From Flavobacterium sp. ZT3R18 (GTDB lineage: Bacteria; Bacteroidota; Bacteroidia; Flavobacteriales; Flavobacteriaceae): a DNA stretch of 64,000 nt. The notes below the pieces were generated by a model. The model was not told the origin of the DNA and searched no databases. It worked only from the letters and a program-made list of their open reading frames with translations. Shown here in pieces: positions 7,998-17,913 of the stretch (positions are counted from its first letter, which is position 1; every line of letters begins with the position of its first letter). The DNA is taken from the NCBI RefSeq assembly GCF_007097385.1, contig NZ_VJZS01000005.1:136705-200704 (forward strand). The letters run 5' to 3'. A program made the position numbers and the translations under genes.

Positions 7998-10016
7998 CTA
8001 TTTTCTAGCAGGAATAATGTCAATTATCACAGTACGATTGTAAAAACGTTCTTCAGGAAATTTATTTTCAAAAGGAGATACATTTTCATCTTCTCCAAAA
8101 CCATGTACTTCGAATGTAACATCTTTTCTACCTGTATCCAATAATGCTTTTTCGATAATGCTTTTTACTTCATTTGCTCTATCCAAAGACAAATTTAAAT
8201 TATAAGACTCTTCTCCAATAATATCAGTATGACCATGAATGACAACTACTCCGTCTTTAGGTATTTTAGTCGTAACAACCTCAGTCAAATATTTCTCATA
8301 CATAGCAATTGCTTTTGACTTATTAAACTCAAAAATTATGCTATATCTAAGTCCTTCTTCAGTTTTAGACGGTGTCCAAAGCACCATGTGTGCAGTAGTT
8401 TCTTTTTCTACAATTAGACCACTTTTAGTTTGTCCTATCAACTTTACTTTATAATCACCTTCAGGACGAGTTCCCATAATATCTTTACCCGCAATACTTA
8501 CTTTTTCTTGAGTATAAGGACCAAAAGGTTTTACCTGTCCATCTGAACCCGTAGTTTGCAAAGACCATGATGAATATGCTTCACTTGCACCAACGGCATC
8601 AATTGTAACATAACTGTCTATGGGTGCTTCTTGAACTGCAACAAATTCTAATGGTTTTAACGGAGCATCCGGGCCACTTTGAAATTCCATCAATAATTGA
8701 GGTGAATTACTTTCTATAGAAACCCTACGATCCCCCTCACGAAGTAACACTAATTCTTTTTTTCCTCCTGGTTGTTCAGATGGAATATTCGGTTTTAACT
8801 GTCCTTTTATATTTATTCTTGTTGCATTTATTCCGAATACATTAACCAAGTACGTTTTGATAGATTCAGCCATCAAAACACCATCTTCCGATCCTTTTTC
8901 TGAAGAGCCTACAAGTGTAATAGAACTTGAAGGATCTTTTACCATTCGACTACCAAGTATGTTAATTACATTATAATACACAGTCATTTGACGAGCAGAA
9001 CGACCGGATGGATTTACAGAGGCTGTAATTCCTACTTGATCTTCATTAAAATCTTTCACATCTTCTTTTCGTAATAATTTGTAACGAGTTGGTATTTCAT
9101 TCGATCCAAGATCATAAAAAACATAATTTCGTAATGGAAATGTTTCTCTTACGTTACGTTCACCTGGAATATTCTTAGGTGCGTATACCGAAAATTGCAC
9201 TTGAGGCTCTACTGCTTCAGGAACCACAATTTCACTCCCTTGTCCAAATTTAAGTGCAACACCTGCTCTAACTGTAGTTATGTTCCAAGTTTCTACAGAA
9301 CGTGGATTTTGCCCATAATAAGGTTGAAAAGCAATAAAAGGAGACAAAACAAATTGTGTTTTATGATTTTGTGAGGATAACGGAATATCATAACCTGCTC
9401 CAATTTGCATTGAAATAAGCGTTTGGTCTATAGCGTCAAAATCTCCTTCTACTTCAGAGGCTACCTCTTGATTTGGAAAAGCAGGATTGACTCCTAACGC
9501 ATACGTAAATGATTTATCCATATTGAAAGCCAAACGTGGACCTCCATACAAATATAAATTAGATTTGAAAGGCGCAAAACGAATACTTGGCTCTACTGTA
9601 ATATAACTTAAATCGGTAGACAAGTCAGCAGGACAATCACAAGGAGTAATTTTCTGATCAAAGGATCCTTTTCTACTATCATAACCGGCCTGAAACATGA
9701 ATCCCCATCTTGTGTCTGGTTTATGAAATTCAATAAGTGGTGCTAAATAAAGCCCCACTCCATCTCCATCATGAAAAGTAACTGCAGGAGTTAAACTCGA
9801 ATTGAGCTGATGTGTTGAACCGCGATAAAAATTAAAGTTAGCACCACCTGCAACACCAAAGAACCAAGAAGGTTTTGTGTACTTAATTTCTTGTGCCTGA
9901 ACTGGTCTTTGTACGTTTAACCAAAACAAAGTCAATAGCAAAAGACTTTTAAAGGAAAGATTATTGGGAGTCCCTGTCATGCATAACTCCTGTTTGTAAT
10001 TAATTTTAGCTTTCAT
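7998..10016 (-). CDS. OmpA-family outer membrane protein with N-terminal barrel
   Basis: This 672-residue protein has a signal peptide ending near PVQA-QE (about residue 42). A beta-barrel-like region with alternating aromatic strands (about 45-255) follows, then a long linker with periplasmic beta domains. A C-terminal OmpA peptidoglycan-binding domain (about 560-672) has HGHTDIIG and NLNLSLDRANEV. It should anchor the outer membrane to the cell wall. A second ATG at 9980 would give a shorter leader peptide. The gene lies 79 bases downstream of the DUF3494 lipoprotein gene on the same strand, with a hairpin between them. Confidence 0.88.
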   Translation of the reverse strand: MKAKINYKQELCMTGTPNNLSFKSLLLLTLFWLNVQRPVQAQEIKYTKPSWFFGVAGGANFNFYRGSTHQLNSSLTPAVTFHDGDGVGLYLAPLIEFHKPDTRWGFMFQAGYDSRKGSFDQKITPCDCPADLSTDLSYITVEPSIRFAPFKSNLYLYGGPRLAFNMDKSFTYALGVNPAFPNQEVASEVEGDFDAIDQTLISMQIGAGYDIPLSSQNHKTQFVLSPFIAFQPYYGQNPRSVETWNITTVRAGVALKFGQGSEIVVPEAVEPQVQFSVYAPKNIPGERNVRETFPLRNYVFYDLGSNEIPTRYKLLRKEDVKDFNEDQVGITASVNPSGRSARQMTVYYNVINILGSRMVKDPSSSITLVGSSEKGSEDGVLMAESIKTYLVNVFGINATRINIKGQLKPNIPSEQPGGKKELVLLREGDRRVSIESNSPQLLMEFQSGPDAPLKPLEFVAVQEAPIDSYVTIDAVGASEAYSSWSLQTTGSDGQVKPFGPYTQEKVSIAGKDIMGTRPEGDYKVKLIGQTKSGLIVEKETTAHMVLWTPSKTEEGLRYSIIFEFNKSKAIAMYEKYLTEVVTTKIPKDGVVVIHGHTDIIGEESYNLNLSLDRANEVKSIIEKALLDTGRKDVTFEVHGFGEDENVSPFENKFPEERFYNRTVIIDIIPARK

Positions 10017-10054
10017 TTTATAACTATTTTGTTGTTAAATTTTTATTGAGATAA

Positions 10055-10074
10055 ATCCCGTTCTAAAACGGGAT
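10055..10074 (-). terminator. hairpin between the DUF3494 and OmpA genes
   Basis: ATCCCGTT and AACGGGAT form an 8-bp stem with a 4-base loop. On the minus strand only a weak T tract follows, so it may be a partial terminator or a processing hairpin that separates expression of the two genes. Confidence 0.5.
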
Positions 10075-10095
10075 ATACTATTTAGTGTTGTTGTT

Positions 10096-11859
10096 TTATG
10101 GGACATTAATGGTTGTATTTACCATGGTCACAGACGAGATTAAAGATATCGCTCTTCCGTTGAGTACGGTTTGATTTGCATTTCCTGGAGTAGAAAATGA
10201 AACACCTGAATTAGCAATAATAGTTCCAACCATCGTTCCACCACCAGCGCCATTAATAGTTGCAGCACTACCTACATACCAGAAGACGTTTTTAGCCAAT
10301 CCTCCGTTTTTCATTATTACACTTTTCGCACCTGTAGGCCCGGAAATTCCAACAGTAAGACCAGCAGCAGTTTGAAAAATCCAAGTCGCATTTGGGTCAC
10401 CTTGTGCGTCAAGCGTAAGATCACCATTACTAATTTTAAAAGTACCACTTGCTGATTTATAAACCCCAGGAGCTAATGTTAATCCTCCTAATTCACCGGC
10501 ATTCGGATCAGAACCACCAGGTTTTGATGCAGGCGAAATACTTAAATACGCTGCATTTGCATCAAGCAATCCTTGTTGTGCAATTGCAAATGAAGTAGCT
10601 GTCCCAGGAGCTGGTGGCGCCGCAAATATATCACCGGTCACATTTCCAACATTTAGAGGTGTCTCGGTATAAATCGCAACCCCATCATGAAATCCTGTAA
10701 TCAAAGTTGAAGCAGCGGTTGTGCCTATACTTCCATTATTGATTACTGTGTTCAATCCTTGATTTGTTATTCCAGCGTTACCGCCAAAAGCTCCAAATAC
10801 AGATGCAGTACCAAGATCAATTATCACAACTGCTGCAGGATCCAGTATAGTAGTAAAATTCCAAACATAGTTGCTATCTAACTGTGTTCCGGCTACATTT
10901 TTAGCCCCATTTGTAATTGTAGCTGTATAAACAGTTCCTATTATAAGTGAATTTGTTGGATTAAAAGAAGCCGTAGTACCTGTATAAGAAACCGTACCTG
11001 GAATTGTTGTTAAGCCCTGTTTCAAAGTAAATGTGGTCGCATTGATTGTAGAAGCATCCATTATAGTACTAAAATTAGCTGTTACAGTTTGATTTAAGGC
11101 CACATCAATAGCGTTATTAACAGGATCTGTTGCAGTCACTGTTGGTATAGCATCCGTAGTAAAAACCCATATATAATCTACTGCCATTGCAGTATTCAAT
11201 GAATTTTTAGCGCCATTGGTTATGGTAACAGTATAGACTTTATTAGCCGCTAAAGGATTTGTTGGGACAAAAGATACCGTTGACCCTGAATAGGTAATTA
11301 CTCCCGCTACAGCATTAGCTCCTTGACTTACTTTAAAAGTTGTGCTATTTAAGGTTAATGGATTCATAACCATATTAAATGTTGCCGAAATTGTTTTATC
11401 AAACTTCACAGCAATGGCATTATTAATAGGGTCTGTTGTGATTACTACAGGTCTCAAAAACGTACCTGTAGAAAATGCCCACACATAATCAGCTTGCAAA
11501 ACATTCCCCATTAAATCTTTGGCTTTTGTGGTAATTCTAGCAGTATAAGTAGTGTTTTCTTCTAGCGGAAGTGTTGGAGTAAACGATGCCGTTTTATCAG
11601 AGTAAGTGACCGTTCCAGCAATTGGTGCAACTCCTACTACTGTAAATGAGGTTGAAGTAATCGAACTTGGATCCATTTCTTCATTGAATGTAGCAGTAAT
11701 GATTTGTCCCAACGGAACATCTAATGCATTACCCAAAGGAGTCGTCGACTCCACTATAGGACAAACTCCAACGACTTCTTCGAAATCATCTTTTTCGCAA
11801 CCAGAAATTAATGCAATACATAATATTGCAAAAGTGAATAGTAAAATTTTAGCTTTCAT
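10096..11859 (-). CDS. lipoprotein with three Ig-like domains and a DUF3494 ice-binding-like domain
   Basis: From ATG 11859 the protein has 587 residues. It starts with a lipoprotein signal (MKAKILLFTFAIL, lipobox LISGC). Three similar Ig-like repeats of about 100 residues follow, each with a (T/S)DP(V/I)NNAI-like start, a TATFN...M motif and a YVWxFxT end. The C-terminal 240 residues are a DUF3494 domain, the fold of many bacterial and algal ice-binding proteins and some adhesins. Known members bind ice or promote adhesion; which applies here is not visible. I set the start at 11859 because the longer frame lacks a signal peptide at its N-terminus. Confidence 0.88.
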   Translation of the reverse strand: MKAKILLFTFAILCIALISGCEKDDFEEVVGVCPIVESTTPLGNALDVPLGQIITATFNEEMDPSSITSTSFTVVGVAPIAGTVTYSDKTASFTPTLPLEENTTYTARITTKAKDLMGNVLQADYVWAFSTGTFLRPVVITTDPINNAIAVKFDKTISATFNMVMNPLTLNSTTFKVSQGANAVAGVITYSGSTVSFVPTNPLAANKVYTVTITNGAKNSLNTAMAVDYIWVFTTDAIPTVTATDPVNNAIDVALNQTVTANFSTIMDASTINATTFTLKQGLTTIPGTVSYTGTTASFNPTNSLIIGTVYTATITNGAKNVAGTQLDSNYVWNFTTILDPAAVVIIDLGTASVFGAFGGNAGITNQGLNTVINNGSIGTTAASTLITGFHDGVAIYTETPLNVGNVTGDIFAAPPAPGTATSFAIAQQGLLDANAAYLSISPASKPGGSDPNAGELGGLTLAPGVYKSASGTFKISNGDLTLDAQGDPNATWIFQTAAGLTVGISGPTGAKSVIMKNGGLAKNVFWYVGSAATINGAGGGTMVGTIIANSGVSFSTPGNANQTVLNGRAISLISSVTMVNTTINVP

Positions 11860-12250
11860 TTTATTTTTTTTAAGAATTATTTCATAAGACAAAGATGGCT
11901 TTGTTATGCCTCCGAAACATTATACAATTTTTACTAAGAGTTATATTATTCACGCTTTTAAAATAAAATATTAACAATCAGGTATTTAGCATAGCACGAG
12001 CATTTCTAATATTAATCCTTTTAGTCAAAAAAAAAGTCATCCCCTATAATTGAATTATTTTGAGGAGTGTAATTAATACCAATTATTTATTTCAAATTAG
12101 TTCGAGTAATTCTTTTTGGAAAGGGTAAATAAAAAACACAACCACATTAACTTAAAACCATCAAACAAGAATTAAACTCCAAAAAAGCTGGTAGCATTGA
12201 TCATAAAAACTTAATTTGCGATCCCATATCAAAACAACAACCCCAAATTA
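11860..12250. other. AT-rich divergent intergenic region
   Basis: About 390 bases between the DUF3494 lipoprotein and the esterase. I find no gene, no clear long palindrome and only weak -7-like sequences (CATCTTTG on the minus strand near 11890, TTAATTTGC near 12209 on the plus strand). Confidence 0.4.
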
Positions 12251-12943
12251 ATGCGATTTCACATTCTACTTTACCTATTTATTCTTTGCGCCATTCCGAC
12301 AGCACAAGCACAACTAAAAGCCATCACAGATCAGACCGACTATCCTTTCTGGATCAATCTACCCAATCAAGAGGTATTGGATAAAAAAGCACCAATCATC
12401 CTATTTTTACACGGAAAAAGTCTCTCGGGTACCAATTTGAATCGAGTAAAACGCTACGGTATAATCCGAGCCATCGAAAGAGGAAAAGAAATCCCCGCCA
12501 TCGTGATTGCTCCACAAGTAGCTTCGGGCGCTTGGAATCCCGACAAACTCTTAAAACTTTTGGAATATGTGCAAAGCAATTACAATACCGATTTATCGAG
12601 GGTCTATGTATGCGGAATGAGTTTAGGAGGCTATGGTACTTTTGATTTTGCTGGTAAATATCCCGATAAAATCACAGCAGCAGTGGCTATTTGCGGAGGC
12701 GGAAACCCCAAAGATGCTTACAACCTCGCAACGGTTCCGTTATGGGTCATACACGGAAACAAAGATTACATCGTCCCGATTTCGGAATCCAAAAAAATGG
12801 TCAAAGCGATCCAGACCTGCAATCCCGATGCTAACCTAATCTTTACCATCGTTAAAGGCGGCAATCATGGTAGTGTCGAACGTTATTTTAGAGAAGATAA
12901 AATCTACGACTGGATGCTGAGTCAGTTTAAATTTATTCCATAA
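12251..12943 (+). CDS. secreted alpha/beta-hydrolase (esterase/dienelactone hydrolase-like)
   Basis: This 230-residue protein has a signal peptide ending at AQA-Q (residue 20/21). The hydrolase core carries the oxyanion strand LFLHGKS (51-57), nucleophile S124 in GMSLGGYG, acid D172 in HGNKDYIVP and H206 in GGNHGS. The fold is the prolyl-oligopeptidase/feruloyl-esterase-like group, which cleaves ester bonds of extracellular or periplasmic substrates; the substrate is unknown. It is monocistronic. A MITE-like element begins seven bases after its stop. Confidence 0.85.
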   Translation: MRFHILLYLFILCAIPTAQAQLKAITDQTDYPFWINLPNQEVLDKKAPIILFLHGKSLSGTNLNRVKRYGIIRAIERGKEIPAIVIAPQVASGAWNPDKLLKLLEYVQSNYNTDLSRVYVCGMSLGGYGTFDFAGKYPDKITAAVAICGGGNPKDAYNLATVPLWVIHGNKDYIVPISESKKMVKAIQTCNPDANLIFTIVKGGNHGSVERYFREDKIYDWMLSQFKFIP

Positions 12944-12949
12944 AAAAAG

Positions 12950-13142
12950 GCAACCTATTTTGGAGGGCACTGAAAAAGTATCTCTTTTTAATAATTAGAC
13001 ATTTTAAGGCGATTAAGGAAAATTCGAATTTTGCTTAAGCACTTCATTTTCACGATAAAAAAGAGTAGAAAATCTTATTTTTCTACTCTTTTAATGAAAT
13101 CTAATTCTTTAAAGACTTTTTCAGTACCCTCCAAATAGCAAC
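12950..13142. mobile_element. MITE-like element with target-site duplication
   Basis: A 183-bp element (12955-13137) has imperfect terminal inverted repeats of about 24 bp (12955-12979 against 13137-13114), with one indel and one mismatch; the core is GGAGGGYACTGAAAAAGT. It is flanked by a direct repeat GCAAC at 12950-12954 and 13138-13142, consistent with a 5-bp target duplication. There is no coding frame inside. A 14-bp perfect hairpin (13059-13072 with 13079-13092) flanked by A and T runs could end transcription from both neighbours. I did not identify the parent transposase family. Confidence 0.7.
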
Positions 13143-13149
13143 TCTCTTT

Positions 13150-14556
13150 TTAGAGCCAGTTCTCCTTTAACCGACTTTTCTTTTTGTGATTTTTAAAAAC
13201 AGTATTCAATATATGTTGGCATACGGAGCTGCTTTCTATTTTATCTGCTACAGCTACTTTACTCATAAATATGGGTTTATCTCCATCACTTTTCGGAATA
13301 CATCCATGAGAGCCATTGACCAGTGAGGCATCTAATGGAATAACATTCATAAGTGTACGGAATCCTAATTTTTTTCTAATTAATTTAAAAATAATTCGCG
13401 GCAAAATGAATTTCTTTTTAGGATCTAAAAATAGTTCTACAGGGTCATAACCAGTTTTTTTATGAATTTCTACCGTGCGAGCAAAATCAGGCGCTTTGCT
13501 GTCATCCAACCAATAATAATAGGTAAACCAACTATCTTGTTCTGCCACAAGGATAAGATCCCCTGAACGTTCGTGATTGAGACGGTATTCTTTTTTTCCT
13601 TCATCATCCAATACCTTTGCTACTCCAGGTATTTTTTCGAGTACTTTTTTGAGTTCGAGAAGGTCGTTTTTGTCTTTTACATATAGATGAGCTATTTGAT
13701 GATCTGCTAGTGCAAAGGCTTTGCACTCGCCAGTATCTAATAATTCTAACCCACGTTCTTCTCTGATTTGTAAATAGCCTTGGGTACGCAGGAACCTATT
13801 GATATGTATCGGGTTAGTTACCTTAGTAATACCATATTCAGATAAAACAATGGGTTGCACTCCTTTGCTTTCAAAAAATTCAATTAAATCTTTACAGACT
13901 TCATCGATAGCTTTTACTGCTGCAACAATTTTTGGTGAATCAGGCTCAAATTTTTGACAGCAATAATCTAAATGTGGCAAATAAATTAAGGTAAGCGTGG
14001 GATTGTGCCATTTATAAACCAGTTTTGATGCTTCGGCGATCCATTGACTAGAGCGGATGGTGGTTTTAGGCCCCCAAAAATCAAAGAGTGGAAACACACC
14101 CAGTTTATCTTGTAAGCGATTCCGCAAATCGGCTGGTTTTGAATAAGAGTCTGGCTTTTTTTGTCCATCAGCCCAATATTGTGGACGAGGAGTAACCGTA
14201 AAATCGGCATCCGAATACATATTATACCACCAAAATAAATTGGCGCAGGTAAAATTTGGATCAATATTTTTTGCCAAATCCCATATTCTTGGAGATTGTA
14301 TGAGTTGGTTTGACTGTTTCCACATTTTTACTTCGGCATCTGCTCTATCATACCAACCGTTACCTACAATGCCGTGTTCAGATGGCCACTTGCCTGTTAA
14401 ATAAGTAGTTTGAGCAGAACAAGTAAGCGCTGGAAGTACGGGCTCTATAATACTTAAATGTCCATTTTTTTTCAGCCATTGGTGCAAAAATAAATCTGGA
14501 TTTTGGAGTAAAGTAGTTGTGAGTCCTACTACATTAATAACGGCTGTTTGTTGCAT
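13150..14556 (-). CDS. eboF: EboF-like alkaline-phosphatase-superfamily protein
   Basis: This 468-residue protein has the nucleotide pyrophosphatase/phosphodiesterase fold of the ebo cluster. T45 in PALTCSAQTTYLTG is the expected nucleophile, followed by KWPSEHGIVGNGW and YLPHLDY (D197). The usual SDHG motif reads SEYG (239-242), and a later DHQIAH and NGSHG supply histidines. Some standard metal ligands are replaced, so catalysis may differ from classical NPP enzymes. It is the last gene of the operon, starts 28 bases inside eboE, and ends next to the MITE-like element. Confidence 0.85.
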   Translation of the reverse strand: MQQTAVINVVGLTTTLLQNPDLFLHQWLKKNGHLSIIEPVLPALTCSAQTTYLTGKWPSEHGIVGNGWYDRADAEVKMWKQSNQLIQSPRIWDLAKNIDPNFTCANLFWWYNMYSDADFTVTPRPQYWADGQKKPDSYSKPADLRNRLQDKLGVFPLFDFWGPKTTIRSSQWIAEASKLVYKWHNPTLTLIYLPHLDYCCQKFEPDSPKIVAAVKAIDEVCKDLIEFFESKGVQPIVLSEYGITKVTNPIHINRFLRTQGYLQIREERGLELLDTGECKAFALADHQIAHLYVKDKNDLLELKKVLEKIPGVAKVLDDEGKKEYRLNHERSGDLILVAEQDSWFTYYYWLDDSKAPDFARTVEIHKKTGYDPVELFLDPKKKFILPRIIFKLIRKKLGFRTLMNVIPLDASLVNGSHGCIPKSDGDKPIFMSKVAVADKIESSSVCQHILNTVFKNHKKKSRLKENWL

Positions 14557-15803
14557 TGTTTTGGTGTTTTTATGCTCTTTAAAGTATTTATTTCATTGGC
14601 GATCGTATTTATAACCCATTCTAATTCTCTTTCGATAGATTCGGTTAAATCAGTTTGCAAATGCGACGGCAAAACCTGCCATGTATAGGTTTCTATTTCT
14701 AAATGTTGGGTAAACTCATTTTTACACCAACTTTTCAAAATACTAATAATATCATTTTGGGTGGACTGTAATAATTGGTAATCTTCAATAAATATTGGAA
14801 CATGAAAATGTGTGCGAAGCTCCATAAAATCAACACGATTCATAGCGTCTATTCCTTTTTCTAAATCATTAAATTTAAGTAACTCCCCCCCAATAGTTTT
14901 TATTACTGCTTGATGCAAATAAGTAGGCTCGTCAAAAACACGTAAGCATTGTTGTAATTCGGCAATCGAGCTAGTATCAGAAACCATGCATTTAAGTGCT
15001 GCACTAATTTGTAATTTTCCGATTTTAAGTCCGTGGTCATCCATTTTTTGCAAAACATCTTCACTTTTTTCAAAACCAACCGCAAAATGACAAACGTCAT
15101 AACAAAGTTGTATATGGGTACGCATGTACTCTTGTGCCTGCAAATAACTACACGCAAGATTAGAAGCCAGCAAAGAAGCACCCTCTTGGAGCAAATACTC
15201 TTCAAAAAAAGCAATATATTCGTCGCTATTCTCAATCACTCCATCGGGTTCTGGCTCAATATTTAAATGCATTTTTTTACCCCTAGACTCATACGTTTTC
15301 ACCAACTGCGTAACCACCTCTACGAGCTGTTTTGTTGCCGCCTGTTTGACTTGAATTACCTCATCGGCTGTTGTGTGCCAATGTTTATACGAAAGCGGAG
15401 AGGTTGAAATACCACCTTCTATGCCAGATGGCAAAAGTTCGCATAAGATTGTAAAAAGCAACTGGGTATAATTTAACCTCTCGATGCTCGTCCAGTCAGG
15501 CAAATGGACTTTATCCTTTACCCCTTCATTATGAAAATTTCCATACGGAAACCCATTTATAGTAAATACATACATTTCATTTTGCAGTAACCAAACTTTA
15601 AACATCAAGAGATTACCATCAAGTAATAATTCGGTGGCAGCTTGGTACGAAAGACGTAAGCCAATACCAAAAGACTCATAAGGAGATACCTTTTTTTTGA
15701 TAGGAACACAATAGGAAACGATACTTTTAAAAACAGCTTCCCATGATTCGCCTGCGTGAATGTTTGTACAATAACTCAAATGACCGTTTTGACTAATTAA
15801 CAT
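14529..15803 (-). CDS. eboE: EboE-like TIM-barrel metabolite traffic protein
   Basis: This 424-residue protein begins with the family signature MLISQNGHLSYCTNIHAGESW. TIM-barrel-like motifs of sugar-phosphate isomerases follow: LNIEPEPDGVIEN (about 175-187), a YDVCHFAVGFE segment near 240 and FIEDY further on. The family is called metabolite traffic protein EboE; its exact reaction is unknown. It overlaps eboD by 7 bases and eboF by 28 bases, so expression is tightly coupled. Confidence 0.88.
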   Translation of the reverse strand: MLISQNGHLSYCTNIHAGESWEAVFKSIVSYCVPIKKKVSPYESFGIGLRLSYQAATELLLDGNLLMFKVWLLQNEMYVFTINGFPYGNFHNEGVKDKVHLPDWTSIERLNYTQLLFTILCELLPSGIEGGISTSPLSYKHWHTTADEVIQVKQAATKQLVEVVTQLVKTYESRGKKMHLNIEPEPDGVIENSDEYIAFFEEYLLQEGASLLASNLACSYLQAQEYMRTHIQLCYDVCHFAVGFEKSEDVLQKMDDHGLKIGKLQISAALKCMVSDTSSIAELQQCLRVFDEPTYLHQAVIKTIGGELLKFNDLEKGIDAMNRVDFMELRTHFHVPIFIEDYQLLQSTQNDIISILKSWCKNEFTQHLEIETYTWQVLPSHLQTDLTESIERELEWVINTIANEINTLKSIKTPKQCNKQPLLM

Positions 15804-16969
15804 AGTACAGTATTTGAATAATGAAACGAAGTAAGATATCCAATTGAATCGGCTATTTGAGTGTTGTTGAGTGAATGTACTTCTTCCCCTTTGCCAATCT
15901 CACTTAACAACATGATGGTAAGTTGTCCACCCAAATGTTCTCTAAATTCATCTAGCCCTTTTAAAACTTCTTCTAAATGTGTTGTAAGAATTGGGTGAGT
16001 AATAGAAAAGCCCAATGCTATAAAACAGTTCAAGATTCGATTTAAACTATGTTCATCAATTTTTTGTACTAAAAAAGAGTACGTAACATCTAGCGCTATA
16101 CCAATTGCCACTGCCTCTCCATGAGTAATTTCATAGTTAGTGAGTTGCTCTAATTTATGTGCAGCCCAATGTCCAAAATCTAGCGGACGAGATGAACCTT
16201 TCTCGAAAGGATCCCCCTCTTTAGAAATATGATGGGTATGCAAGGCCGCACAACGAATAATTAACTCTTCCATAGCCAGAGTATCTCTATTGTTGAGTAC
16301 TTGAGTGTTATTTTCTATCCAATCAAAAAAGGCTGCCTCTTTAATAAGCGCTACTTTTATGGCTTCAGAAATACCTGACCTCCAATTGCGTTGACTCAGT
16401 GTTTTTAGGAAATCAGAATCGTTGAGTACAGCATAGGGAGGAGCAAATGTCCCTAGGAAATTTTTTTTTCCAAAATAATTCATACTATTTTTTACCCCAA
16501 CACCCGAATCATTTTGAGATAAAACCGTAGTAGGTATCCGAATTAGGCGTACCCCTCGATGAGCTATAGCTGCAGCATAACCCACAGCATCAAGCACTGC
16601 TCCTCCACCAATGGCTATAAGAAACGAATGCCTGTCTATTTTGTTGTTGTTGATTAATTGTAAAACGGATTCGATAGCAGCAGGATTATTTTTAACAACT
16701 TCACCTCCTTCTACTACAAGAAAACTAGTTTCGGTAAGCAGAAATTGATGGTATTTAAAATAGTCGATAATCTTTGCAACCAACTGGTTTGCAGTTTCAA
16801 CAACTCCTTTATCAATTACAATTGCTATTTTGGGTTGCTGAAAAAAAGATTCTTTTTTTATTACATCAATAAGTGATGAATTGCTAACATCAAATATTGA
16901 ACGACTAAAAATGATGTCATAATTAAATGAGACTTGAAAATTTTGTTGAAGTATGTGTTGGTGTTTCAT
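15797..16969 (-). CDS. eboD: EboD-like 3-dehydroquinate-synthase-family protein
   Basis: This 390-residue protein belongs to the dehydroquinate synthase/sugar-phosphate cyclase superfamily. The NAD-binding glycine motif IAIGGGAVLDAVGYAA lies at 118-133 and IPTTVLSQNDSGVGVKN at 145-161. Candidate zinc ligands are E202, H267 and H283. Being in the ebo cluster, it probably acts on a different sugar phosphate from AroB. A cyclitol-type product is a possibility only. It lies 47 bases downstream of eboC. Confidence 0.88.
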   Translation of the reverse strand: MKHQHILQQNFQVSFNYDIIFSRSIFDVSNSSLIDVIKKESFFQQPKIAIVIDKGVVETANQLVAKIIDYFKYHQFLLTETSFLVVEGGEVVKNNPAAIESVLQLINNNKIDRHSFLIAIGGGAVLDAVGYAAAIAHRGVRLIRIPTTVLSQNDSGVGVKNSMNYFGKKNFLGTFAPPYAVLNDSDFLKTLSQRNWRSGISEAIKVALIKEAAFFDWIENNTQVLNNRDTLAMEELIIRCAALHTHHISKEGDPFEKGSSRPLDFGHWAAHKLEQLTNYEITHGEAVAIGIALDVTYSFLVQKIDEHSLNRILNCFIALGFSITHPILTTHLEEVLKGLDEFREHLGGQLTIMLLSEIGKGEEVHSLNNTQIADSIGYLTSFHYSNTVLC

Positions 16970-17016
16970 TTTTTTTGTGAGGTGTAAGTAAATGTTTCAA
17001 AATAAACCTTTACTAA

Positions 17017-17913
17017 TCAAGTGACGGCAAATTTTTTGGACAATAAAATAGATAATGGTAATAAAGCGAGAACGGGCAAGGCATAAAACAATCCTGCCGA
17101 GCCTGCCACATAACTTGCATTAAGCGGAATTAGCGACAATACTCCTGTTTTCACAGCCTTTTGAATGTATAAAGGCTGGTTATAGATAAAAGCTTTGTAT
17201 TTCGCAAAAAAATTAATGCCATACCAAAAAAGCATAAAGGGTAATAAAACCCAAAATCTAAACCCAATTAGGTCTCCTATGTAAAAAAACAAGGCTACTA
17301 CAATGGCATCTAAAACCAAAGCAACAAGTATGGCAGATTTGTTATTGCCGAACGCTTCTTTTTTGGCAGTAAGCGTGATGGCTGCAATAAAAATAATAGG
17401 GATAATACCAATGTACCAATAATTAGAAACAGCATCATTGCTAATACTCATTCCTAAAAGCAAATTACCTCCCCGACATAGTCCCATGTTTATTGGGCCA
17501 ACAACAGGATAATGTTTGCTTATTTTGTCATAACTAAGTGCCAACAGACTAATAATAAGTGCCAAAATCCCACTAAGTAGGGATACTACAAAAGCAGTTC
17601 CAACACCCATTAACAACATCATGCATCCTAGCAAAAGGGCTTCTTTTTTACTAACTAAACCACGAGGGAGTATTCTTTCTGGACGGTTTAAAGTGTCCGA
17701 TTCCAGATCAAAAATATCATTAAACACAATTCCTCCACCATATAAACCAATGGTGGAGAGTATGAGTAATACTAAATCAAGTATAAAATCAGTACTTAAA
17801 TTATTGAAAATTAAGATTCCTGATAGGGCAACACCCGCAATAATATCTGACACCGCAGTAACGACATTAGCGGGTCGTAATAAAGTAAGTAAATAAAATA
17901 GTTTTGGAGGCAT
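17017..17913 (-). CDS. eboC: EboC-like UbiA-family prenyltransferase
   Basis: This 298-residue, very hydrophobic protein has about eight or nine membrane helices. The first UbiA Asp-rich motif is NDIFDLESDTLNRPER (about 66-81), and a shorter second motif lies around DKISKHYP (about 128). UbiA enzymes join a prenyl or similar lipid chain to a polar acceptor in the inner membrane. In the ebo cluster it is the membrane component and may lipidate a transported molecule. The start codon follows the eboB stop with no gap. Confidence 0.88.
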   Translation of the reverse strand: MPPKLFYLLTLLRPANVVTAVSDIIAGVALSGILIFNNLSTDFILDLVLLILSTIGLYGGGIVFNDIFDLESDTLNRPERILPRGLVSKKEALLLGCMMLLMGVGTAFVVSLLSGILALIISLLALSYDKISKHYPVVGPINMGLCRGGNLLLGMSISNDAVSNYWYIGIIPIIFIAAITLTAKKEAFGNNKSAILVALVLDAIVVALFFYIGDLIGFRFWVLLPFMLFWYGINFFAKYKAFIYNQPLYIQKAVKTGVLSLIPLNASYVAGSAGLFYALPVLALLPLSILLSKKFAVT

